From the NCBI GenBank assembly GCA_027604705.1, contig JADHYV010000016.1, forward strand, positions 367,276 to 431,275: DNA of 64,000 nucleotides, read 5' to 3'. Below are positions 56,517 to 64,000 of this stretch, piece by piece. Position 1 is the stretch's first letter. Each line of letters starts with the position of its first letter. Source of the DNA: Allomyces arbusculus. Lineage: Eukaryota; Blastocladiomycota; Blastocladiomycetes; Blastocladiales; Blastocladiaceae. Made by a program: the position numbers and the translations under genes. The notes under the pieces were generated by a model. The model was not told where the DNA came from. It worked only from the letters and a program-made list of their open reading frames with translations, and did no database searches.

Positions 56517-59123
56517 CTATGTCGCGCTCACCACCGGCACCGCCACGTCAGCGACCGAGGCTGCGACCGGGACCGTCCTCACCGTGACTGGCGGCAGCAC
56601 CACCTGCCACTGGACCGACCCTGCTCGTGCGCCCTCCCCCACGCGTCGCCACCTTGCCCCCGGCACACACGCGGCCGCGCCATCGACGGCCATGGCATGC
56701 AAATCGAGCAGCGACGCCGCGTCCTCGTACGTACTCGCGTCAGCCTGGGCCTGTTTCGGGCCAATCGCCGCGGCCGCCTCGGCTTCGCTCTCGCTGGGCG
56801 TGATCGAGACTGTGACAGCGTTCGCGGCGACGCGCACGGATACTTGCGATCGAAGTTGCGCAGCGGCAACAGCGAGTGCAACCAGGTGCCGCACGAGGTG
56901 TGCGGTCACCACACGGACACGGCGCGGGACCATGGATCCCGGTAATGCCGAGTGATCGACCGTCATATCGACTTGCTTGGCGACCGCCACGGTGCGGTGC
57001 GCGTCGACGACCTTGGCAACAAGGTCCGGCAGCGGCACGTCGCTGTCGTCCTCGCTATCGTCTTCGGTGGCGTCGCGCACAGGCTTGACCTCGAACCCGG
57101 ATAGCAGCGCACCGGCATCCTCGATCGCACCCAACATCATCGCGACCGCATCGGCCACGGCCGGATCCCTCTCCACGGCAGGCGCGAGCGCGGCGAGCGG
57201 ATTGCGCAACTCGTGGCACAGCCACAGCATCATCAACCCGTGATCGTGGTACGCGTGTTGCAGCGCCTCGGTCGCGGCCACAAGCGCCGCACGCCGTGCC
57301 GACCGCTCCGACGTATCCGAGAGCAGAACGACCTGTGCGACACCCGGCCGCGGCGGGACCGGCTCGGGTGCCGGCACTGCCGCGAGCGTTGTGGCGGTTT
57401 CCGACGGAGACAAGAGTGTCGTCGATGCCGTCGCGGCCGCCACCGCGGGGCGGTCCATGGTTGCTGGTTGCTGGGCGTGGCCCGCACGATTGTTGAGCGA
57501 GACGAGGTCGCTCGCACACAAATCTGCCGGGTACGTGGACCCATTGACGCGACGCACGCGCACGGTCGTAACACCTGGACGGAACAGCGGTCCGAGCGTA
57601 CAATCGCCCACCGGATTCATGAGTGCGTCCTTGTCGCTCTCCAGCGTGGGCGCGCTGGCCGTCCTTGGGTGCCGCCCCACCACGCTTACCGGCTTCCCAG
57701 GTAGCGCTAGGACCTTCTCCTCAATGGCAACAGCCTCGCGCTCGACTTGAATCACTTTGCTCACATCTACTTGGCGCGCGCGTGTCGCAAACAAGTCCCT
57801 CGCGTACTCGTTCAACCCCAATACTCGGCCGGCCGAATCGAGCATGATCAGCGGACTCGGAATCGCGCGCAGGTAAGCCTGCGCGCGTTCCTGCAGTGCA
57901 CGCATGCGCGACTGGATCGACCTTTCGGCAATCTGGTGCCGGCCAAACAGACCCTGCAGCGTCGCGAGTGTTCCGGCGAGAACAGCGCCCGCGAGCAAAG
58001 CACCGGAACTCGCGAGCCAGGCGCCGTAGTGGAACGCCGACGCGCCATAGGTCGCGCGCGGAGTGCAGGTGAGCGCCCATTGGCGGTTGGAAAACGATAT
58101 GGAAACGGTCGCGGCGCGCGAGGGGACGAGGGTGGGCAGGTCTTGGGCTGGTGGGTCGACGAGGACCGTGGCGCCGTCTTGCAAGTGCAGCGCAAACTGG
58201 CTTGTGGCGAGGTCCTCGAACAGGTCCTGGATCTGGATGATTAAGGGGTTTTGCGCGTGTTAGATGAGACGCAAGTCCACAGAATCGTAGCACTTAGCAA
58301 TCGATTCACTGCTCACCATGTGAGCAAAACGCACCGAGAGCGTCGCCGAGACCATGCTCGCCGTCGAGAAATTGCCTGGCATGACAGCGCGGTTCTTGGT
58401 CACAAGGAAGGTAACGAACCCTGGGACATTTCTGCCGTTGCTGCTCACGAGAAGGAGAGGGGGCGACAAAATCGGCTTGCTTGGCTGGGCAATCGCGCTC
58501 TGGACCGCACCCAAGCGTGTTGGCTCGCCGGACGGGTCGTAGCCGACAAAGTTGCGCGGTAACCCGGTTGGGAAGAAGAGCGGGCTGCCTTGAATGTAGA
58601 CGACGGGCCAGTAGCCGCCCGGCTCGTCGGCGCGCGGCGCAAAGTTGAGCTTGGCGTCGGACGAGTAAATGGACACGTTATACATAGCCTCCCATGTTGC
58701 GCGCTTGTCGTGCGGGATGTGCTCATAGAAGCTGATCGAGTAGTAGGAACGCGCGTTGGGCTTGACCTTGGCCAAGTACGTCTGCAAGCGTGAGGGCGAC
58801 ATGGTGGGCGCTGTCGAGATAAAGGCGTTTAAACTGTGGACCTGGACGTGGCAACAATGAAGAGAGAGCTTCGTGAGCACTCAAGGTCCACGGGCACGGA
58901 CACGTCACCCAGGGCGGTGCGGCAGCAGGAATACGGCGATAGGTACAATGCCCAGCACTTCCGACTCGGCGACGCGCGACACGACGTCGGCGCGGTCGCG
59001 GCAAAAGGCATCGGCGTCGGCAACCGATGGCGACGACCGGAGCATGAGCCATAGACCGACGGCCGCGGCAATGCCCGCAATCAGTGCGGCGGCCGCGTGG
59101 AGAACAGCGACGCGGCGCCACAT
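56517..59123 (-). CDS. CHASE-domain histidine-kinase-like sensor B
   Basis: This is the tandem paralogue of sensor A. Exons 59123-58947, 58841-58335 and 58232-56517, all phase 0, give 799 aa. The middle exon is exactly 169 codons, as in sensor A. Span 1 is AAAALIAGIAAAVGLWLMLR. The CHASE domain includes VKPNARSYYSISFYEHIPHD, YWPVVYIQGSP and RNFVGYDPSGEPTR. Span 2 follows CTPRATYG and HYGAWLASSGA. The PAS-like part has IPSPLIMLDSAGRVLGLNEY, and the H-box is LWLCHELRNPLAAL, with His near 568. As in sensor A, the N-box position (LVRHLVALAVAAAQL) has no Asn, no G1 box is seen and there is no receiver. Similarity to A is high in CHASE, PAS and H-box and low in the linker after PAS. The start is the ATG of MWRRVAVLHAAA, matching sensor A in distance to span 1. 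Confidence 0.82.
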
Positions 59124-59688
59124 GGCGTTTGTTCTTGTGTCCTTGACGACGAGCTGGCGCAGGCGGGTCGGCGGCAGGGAGCAGCGTGCTGGCAGGCAGC
59201 TGGCGGCAGCAGCGAGGACCGAGTCGCGAACGGGCGCGCAGGCTTCGTCGGGCGTGTCACTTGCAATTGCAGCAAGTCGCTGGTCGGAACGGTGACGAGT
59301 TGGAGCGGCGCGTCGGTCCGCGTCGAGATGCAAATGCAGCAGGTTGTCGATGCGGGTGGTGCTGGTGCGCGCGACCCCATGCTTAGTGTCCTTGAACCGC
59401 TTACGCTGCTTCTTGCGCCGCTTGGCAAGCGTGCGCGGTCGTCGGATTGTCCGAACCTGGAAGGAAGGCGCATCGATTTCGCGATCCCTATGGCAGCATC
59501 GGGCCCGATGCGATGCAGACGGGGCGCCGTTGCGACCACGAGCCCACAGCTCACACGCACACCGGCCCCAGTGCACCTAACGCTTGCTTGCTGATCTCGT
59601 CGCTCCGCCCTGCTTCGCCAGTGATCTCTGCTCTCCCTCCCGTTTCCTTTCGCTCATTGCAAGTGTATCTCGAGCGTGACGAACCGTC
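59124..59688. promoter_or_regulatory. divergent promoter region between sensor B and 7TM-3
   Basis: This 565-nt interval separates divergent starts, so sensor B and 7TM-3 could be co-regulated. An open minus-strand extension of sensor B runs into it but has no targeting or domain character. I see no clear TATA box. Confidence 0.5.
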
Positions 59689-61431
59689 ATGTCCGCCGTG
59701 TCCGCTGCCGCGGCCGCGGCCGCCACGGCAACTCCTGCGCCCGTTCTGGCCATGACGGGCCTGCCCATCGTCCCCGCGCGACTCGTCTCAAGCATCGTCC
59801 CAAGCCAGGTCATGGTGGGCGCTCTGGTCCTGCAACTCATCAAGACCTACGCGCACGACTCGGCCCCACCCGCGACCCCTACCCGCATGCTGGCGCGCGC
59901 CACCACTGCTGCCGCGATCCTGCAACTGCTCGTCGATTTTACAACCGCCTGGGTCGCGCCGGCGCTTGGCGTAGCATCTCGTCAAGGACTCGCTGCGGCC
60001 GTGGTCGCTGAATGGCTACAACTGATCGTGATCCTCATCGTCTGTGCGGCCTACCACGCTCGCGCACGCGCAATCGTGGCTGCACGGCCATGGACCAAGT
60101 ATGTGGCCCCCGTCCTGACGGCGGCCATGGCGATTATCACGATTGTCGCTCGTGGGCGCAACTTCAAGTACGACGTGCTCGAGCTTCGCGGGACCATGAC
60201 CGCATCGGACCGTGACGCGGCCTGGCACATGTACCTGCGCACGCACTCGGGCATGTCGGTCGTAGCCGCCGTCTACCTGCTCTTCATGGAGGGCTATGTC
60301 ACGGCCGTCGTCTTTTCGTACCGCGAGCGCACGGAACGGCGCCGGATGCAGCGCTTGGCGACCGAGAAGCGGCAGTCGCGGCGGATGCAGGGTCGCCCAT
60401 CGCAGTCGCGCAACCAGACGACGGTCCCGCATGACGACACAGCCAGCACGATGCCGTGGGTCAACCCGCTCGCCGCGCCGTCCGCAAGCCTGCAGCGCGC
60501 GCTCCTCCTCGACTCGTCCATCCCGCCGCGCACGCCCACGCTCGCGTCGGCCGTGACGACGAGCCTGGTGCGACGCACCGACTGGCTGCGCGATCAACTT
60601 CCCTGGTCGACCGCCGCGCGTTGGCGCGCCCTGTACGCAGCGACCATCACGGTTCTGTTTGTCGTACAAGGCGTCCTGCAATTCGCCATGTTTGTGGAAT
60701 CCCTGCAATTCGCGCCGTTCGATACGCTCGCATGGACGATGGTCCTGATCCGCATGCTCGCGTTCCGCGAAGAGGTGATCGCTGACGCGACCGACCCGAT
60801 GCTCGCGCTCGCCGAAGCCGTGTTTGATCCGGCGGCCAATGTTGACGACCTGGCCCCCGCGAACGGCGCGGGCGCAGCGGGCAGCGACGACGTCGAGACT
60901 GTCGCGAGCTCGTCTGTCGGCGGGGGCATGGTTGCGTCGTCGAGTGCCGCCGACATTGTGACGACGCGCGTCGACCGCATGCTCCCGCCCTCGTCCGTGC
61001 TCGACCTCGAGCCTGCCGCACACTACACCAAGGCCGCGGCACCTGCCGCCGTTGCCGCCGTGTCCCCACCGTCGCGCCCCTCGGCATCGCCGTCGCCCGA
61101 CCTATCCTTGTCGTATGCGACCATGACTTTCCCACCGTTACGCGTAGCGCCGGCGCCGGCATTTGTCGCGCCAGATACGCCACGTGCATTGCTCGCGACG
61201 ATCACGGCGGCCGAGGCAGCGCATGCCGTCCATGCACGCGCGCGCGACACGGTGGTACCGCCCGGTGTGTCGCCGTTTTTGGCGGTCGGGCTGGCGGCTG
61301 ACCAGTGGCACGCGGAACGGACGTGGGCGTCGGTGCCGCGCGAGCGCGCGGCAACGGCGACGACGGCAGGCACGGGGTCGCGGTTGTCGATGATGGCGGT
61401 CGTGGATGAGGATGGCGAGTTTGCACGGTAG
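59689..61431 (+). CDS. 7TM-like membrane protein 3 (orphan)
   Basis: I do not recognise the family. A single exon encodes 580 aa. Spans are predicted at about 36-54 (VPSQVMVGALVLQLIKTY), 68-90 (LARATTAAAILQLLVDFTTA), 101-122 (AVVAEWLQLIVILIVCAAYH), 136-155, 186-211, 313-336 (RALYAATITVLFVVQGVLQF) and 342-358. About 100 residues lie between spans 5 and 6, starting with a basic patch (SYRERTERRRMQRLATEKRQ) just inside span 5, as in many receptors. The tail of about 220 residues is Ala/Pro/Ser-rich. Spans 3, 6 and 7 resemble those of 7TM-2. The first ATG gives a short polar N-terminus. The gene diverges from sensor B, 565 nt away. A receptor role is suggested by topology only. Confidence 0.65.
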   Translation: MSAVSAAAAAAATATPAPVLAMTGLPIVPARLVSSIVPSQVMVGALVLQLIKTYAHDSAPPATPTRMLARATTAAAILQLLVDFTTAWVAPALGVASRQGLAAAVVAEWLQLIVILIVCAAYHARARAIVAARPWTKYVAPVLTAAMAIITIVARGRNFKYDVLELRGTMTASDRDAAWHMYLRTHSGMSVVAAVYLLFMEGYVTAVVFSYRERTERRRMQRLATEKRQSRRMQGRPSQSRNQTTVPHDDTASTMPWVNPLAAPSASLQRALLLDSSIPPRTPTLASAVTTSLVRRTDWLRDQLPWSTAARWRALYAATITVLFVVQGVLQFAMFVESLQFAPFDTLAWTMVLIRMLAFREEVIADATDPMLALAEAVFDPAANVDDLAPANGAGAAGSDDVETVASSSVGGGMVASSSAADIVTTRVDRMLPPSSVLDLEPAAHYTKAAAPAAVAAVSPPSRPSASPSPDLSLSYATMTFPPLRVAPAPAFVAPDTPRALLATITAAEAAHAVHARARDTVVPPGVSPFLAVGLAADQWHAERTWASVPRERAATATTAGTGSRLSMMAVVDEDGEFAR

Positions 61432-61791
61432 ATTGGCGGGGACGGTGGGACGTCGTTGGATGAATTTTTGAGAATGCATTTTTGGCTTCTGGTGCGAAAA
61501 GTCGCGAAAGCGTTCTGAAGTCCTTCACAAGACGGGTTTCTCCACCAAGACGATGAACATTCTAAACAACTCACGTTGCCATCTGCAAAGAGCGTTTTAA
61601 GCTCACAGGTGAAGGCAGGGAGAACGACAAGTTGTAGACAGAGACAGTGTGCTTTTTATCGAGCAATGGTTGTGGCTTTGATAAAAGCCGGAAGAGAAAC
61701 GGCAAAGGGGAAACACTCAATAACAAACGGAGCAAAAAAGACGCGGCTACGACGACACTTCACGACCGACCAAAAACGACAATTTGTTGAC
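61432..61791. other. convergent intergenic region downstream of H2B
   Basis: This 360-nt gap lies between the 7TM-3 stop and the H2B stop. It is AT-richer than its surroundings and has A-runs on both strands. I see no metazoan-type histone stem-loop that I would trust. Confidence 0.5.
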
Positions 61792-62202
61792 TTAGTTCTT
61801 GGCCGACGACGTGTACTTGGTCACGGCCTTGGTGCCCTCCGAGACGGCGTGCTTGGCGAGCTCACCCGGGAGGAGGAGACGCACGGCCGTCTGAATCTCG
61901 CGCGACGAGATGGTCGACTTCTTGTTGTAGGCAGCAAGCTTCGAGGCCTCGTCGGCAATGCGCTCGAAAATGTCCTGCACGAACGAGTTCATAATCGACA
62001 TGGCGCGGTTCGAGACACCGGTGTCGGGGTGCACCTGCTTGAGCACCTTGTAGATGTACGAGTTGAAGGTCTCCTTGCGCGCGGCCTTGCGCTTGCCGGG
62101 AACGGCGCCGGCTTTCTTGTCGACGGCGGCCTTAACGGGCGCCTTACCAGCGGGCTTCTTGGTCGCAACGGCGGCGGCGTCGGTGGCGGTCTTGGGGGCC
62201 AT
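61792..62202 (-). CDS. histone H2B
   Basis: This core histone pairs with H2A in the nucleosome. A single exon encodes 136 aa. The N-terminal tail is Lys/Ala/Pro-rich ([20 protein letters not shown]). The histone fold starts at [20 protein letters not shown], followed by [40 protein letters not shown] and [20 protein letters not shown]. The conserved ubiquitylation-site lysine is in AVTKYTS. The gene diverges from H2A with 447 nt between starts, the usual fungal arrangement for co-regulation in S phase. Confidence 0.97.
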   Translation of the reverse strand: MAPKTATDAAAVATKKPAGKAPVKAAVDKKAGAVPGKRKAARKETFNSYIYKVLKQVHPDTGVSNRAMSIMNSFVQDIFERIADEASKLAAYNKKSTISSREIQTAVRLLLPGELAKHAVSEGTKAVTKYTSSAKN

Positions 62203-62649
62203 TGCGGGTGGTAGTGGTGGGGTCGGGCAGGTGCAGAAGACGACTTGTCGACGGCGGTGAGATGGGATGGAGAGCAAGAACGGAGCGGCGGGGTGCGCGC
62301 CGGTTTATAGGGGCTGCGTTCGTCGTCGGTGCAGGGCGGCCGAGCTGGGGGGCACGTGTGAATCATTTCGCGCTGCTCTGGGTGCGGCATGTGTGGGCAT
62401 GCTCGGCACGTGCCGATGGGTTTGACAGGCACGGCCCACACGTGCCCTAGGAACGTGCCGCCTCGCACACTCGCTGTTGCAACACGCAAATGACTCGCAC
62501 TCACCGCCCCGCCTATATCTTCCCGGCCGTCCCGCGTTCTCTCCTCCCATCCATCAACCTACCGCTCGTCGTCCAAGTGTCTGCTCTCGCCGCCGACACC
62601 TGCCCGCACTCGCATCCCCATCACCAACCCAACTCCTCCAAGAACCAAC
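62203..62649. promoter_or_regulatory. bidirectional H2B-H2A promoter with E-box motifs
   Basis: This 447-nt region separates divergent histone genes. A TATAAA-like sequence on the minus strand near 62303-62308 lies about 100 nt before H2B. A TATATCT near 62513 precedes H2A. Three CACGTG E-boxes occur at 62353-62358, 62407-62412 and 62439-62444. The middle one is the centre of a perfect 12-bp palindrome, CGGCACGTGCCG (62404-62415). Shared regulation of the pair is likely. Confidence 0.65.
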
Positions 62650-63054
62650 ATGGCCGGCAAGGGTGGCAAGAAGACCGTCGATGCCGTCAAGGCTGGCAAG
62701 TCGCGCTCGGCCAAGGCCGGTCTGCAGTTCCCCGTCGGCCGTATTCACCGTCTCCTGCGCAAGGGCAACTACGCCCAGCGTGTCGGTGCCGGCGCGCCCG
62801 TCTACCTCGCCGCGGTCCTGGAGTACCTGACGGCTGAGATTCTCGAACTTGCGGGTAACGCCGCTCGCGACAACAAGAAGTCGCGCATTGTCCCGCGCCA
62901 CTTGCAGCTCGCCATCCGCAACGACGAGGAGCTGAACAAGCTGCTCGGCAACGTCACGATTGCCCAGGGTGGTGTCATCCCATCCATTAACCCGGCGCTC
63001 CTGCCGCCGTCCAAGGAAAAGAAGGGCGCCGCCTCGCAGTCGGACGCCGAGTAA
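62650..63054 (+). CDS. histone H2A
   Basis: This core histone pairs with H2B. A single exon encodes 134 aa. Landmarks are [79 protein letters not shown] and [12 protein letters not shown]. The C-terminus ends AASQSDAE. Most fungal H2As end in SQE-hydrophobic, the site phosphorylated after DNA breaks; here the SQ is followed by four further residues. The acidic patch residues (EYL, AEILE) are present. The divergent neighbour is H2B. Confidence 0.97.
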   Translation: MAGKGGKKTVDAVKAGKSRSAKAGLQFPVGRIHRLLRKGNYAQRVGAGAPVYLAAVLEYLTAEILELAGNAARDNKKSRIVPRHLQLAIRNDEELNKLLGNVTIAQGGVIPSINPALLPPSKEKKGAASQSDAE

Positions 63055-63750
63055 GCTACCAAGCCGAGCTCGTCGTTATCGTCGTTTGATTTTTTTCTGC
63101 CGTCGTTTGTGTTTGGATTGTTATCTCCCTTTTTTGCCACTTTTCAATGGCTTTTCTCAAAGCCACAATTGCGGAGGCTGCCACAATATAACGCCTCGAC
63201 CGTGTTGTGAACGTTCTCGTTGTCTCTTCGCCAGTGTGTTAGGTGCTTTCTGACCGTCGGTCGTGGTGGTGAAGCGATGTGGAGAAATCCGAGCACCCGG
63301 CACTTGTGCACGTACGTCATATTGCACTTCGTCTCGGCCGTTGCTCGTCCTGACCATGACAGCCGTCGTGAAAATACAACGTTCTAAGTTTGTCAGCGCG
63401 TTTTGTGCATTTTGGCCGCCGTCAGTCTAGAATACCGATGGAACCGTTTGGTCGCAAAGTCGAGGGTGTTGGCTCCATTTGCAATTTGCATTGCCCTTCG
63501 GTTCCGCAGAAATGCGTCGCGTCCATCCACTCTCTGGTTGCGGCCAATAGTGCCGACTCGCGTCGGTTCCGTCGCGCGAATCCAACTGCACGGTGCGTAT
63601 ATATAGGATGGGAGAACAAGCAGAAACAAACGGCAACGGAAACGATAAGACAACGACAAAACAACCTTCTCCAATCCCGACTTCAAAATCATCGTGGCGC
63701 GGGCAGCCCGCCCCACGACCGAGCGGCACGGGCGACCGAGAGCCGAGCCC
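63055..63750. other. intergenic region downstream of H2A
   Basis: This contains T-runs just after the H2A stop (about 63089-63097) and a TATATATAGG sequence at 63598-63607. The latter is a good TATA box for a plus-strand gene starting near 63751. I see no other gene. Confidence 0.5.
63598..63607 (+). promoter_or_regulatory. TATA box upstream of a possible gene at the right edge
   Basis: TATATATAGG in otherwise GC-rich DNA is the clearest TATA match in the window. It lies about 145-155 nt upstream of the ATG at 63751. Confidence 0.45.
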
Positions 63751-64000
63751 ATGCCGGCCCTCGCTCGCAATTCGCGACACGCATATGCTTCCCGCTTACT
63801 TGTTGGTGCCGCGAATCTACGGCAACCCGGTCTAGAGCGTCAGTCTCCATCCACTCGGGTCCGGGGGGGGGCGTGCGGGCGCGCCCACCCGCCCTTGGGC
63901 GGTGGGCGGGCCCAGCCGGGCGCCGCGGCCCGACACCCGCGAGACATGCGGGCAAGGTCAGGTACAATCCCCGGCCCCCAACGTGCGCCCCGCACCAGCA
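63751..64000 (+). CDS. possible 5' part of a gene leaving the window
   Basis: A frame beginning ATGCCGGCCCTCGC stays open to the last base, at least 83 codons. The N-terminus (MPALARNSRHAYASRLLVGA) is basic with no acidic residue, like a mitochondrial presequence. Further on the chain is Arg/Gly/Pro-rich and could be intronic or spurious. A TATA box stands at a suitable distance upstream. Sequence beyond the window is needed to decide. Confidence 0.25.
   Translation, partial: MPALARNSRHAYASRLLVGAANLRQPGLERQSPSTRVRGGACGRAHPPLGGGRAQPGAAARHPRDMRARSGTIPGPQRAPRTS

Noticed and set aside
63884-63906. GC-rich hairpin near the right edge considered as a terminator
   Set aside because: The stem has a bulge, lies in a G/C homopolymer-rich stretch, and such terminators are not expected in a fungal nucleus.

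Overview
This window reads as nuclear DNA of a GC-rich, intron-rich fungus. The evidence is a homoaconitase of the fungal alpha-aminoadipate lysine route (LYS4-like), a Chs5-like exomer subunit, a Vfa1 (Vps4-associated) protein and a Gis2/CNBP zinc-knuckle protein. Genes are compact. Most introns are 60-165 nt with GT(A/G)NGT donors. CHASE-domain histidine-kinase homologues and several 7TM-like proteins would fit an early-diverging zoosporic fungus such as Blastocladiomycota or Chytridiomycota. That placement is inference and I cannot prove it from this sequence.

Layout, 0-30 kb: a secreted GH19-like chitinase (+), VFA1 (-), an unknown multi-pass membrane protein (+), homoaconitase (+), a PPP4R4-like HEAT protein (+), an unknown disordered protein with a possible PP1-docking motif (-), a Chs5-like protein (+), an unknown mitochondrial-type protein (+), a one-C2-domain protein (-), an F-BAR/SH3 protein (+), CCT8 (-), a soluble SAC phosphoinositide phosphatase (+) and mitochondrial ribosomal protein uL3m (-).

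30-48 kb: a large CHASE-PAS-histidine kinase-receiver hybrid (-), the RNase P/MRP subunit Rpp1/Rpp30 (+), Gis2 (+, with an assembly gap in an intron), IMP4 (+), SEC24 (-), then 1.85 kb with no convincing gene.

48-61.5 kb is the most unusual part. Three 7TM-like proteins with no family I recognise (7TM-1 +, 7TM-2 -, 7TM-3 +) surround two tandem CHASE sensor proteins (both -). The two sensors share the same three-exon structure, including a middle exon of exactly 169 codons. They keep the kinase H-box but lack recognisable N and G1 boxes and have no receiver domain. The cluster looks like a locally expanded set of membrane sensors. The 31-36 kb hybrid kinase is a distant relative with an intact receiver.

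61.8-63.1 kb is a divergent histone H2B/H2A pair with E-box palindromes in the shared promoter. An open frame at 63751 may be the start of a gene that leaves the window.

Exon joins were worked out by hand from splice signals, reading frame and remembered family patterns. They have not been checked against transcripts. I found no tRNA, rRNA, transposon or CRISPR array.
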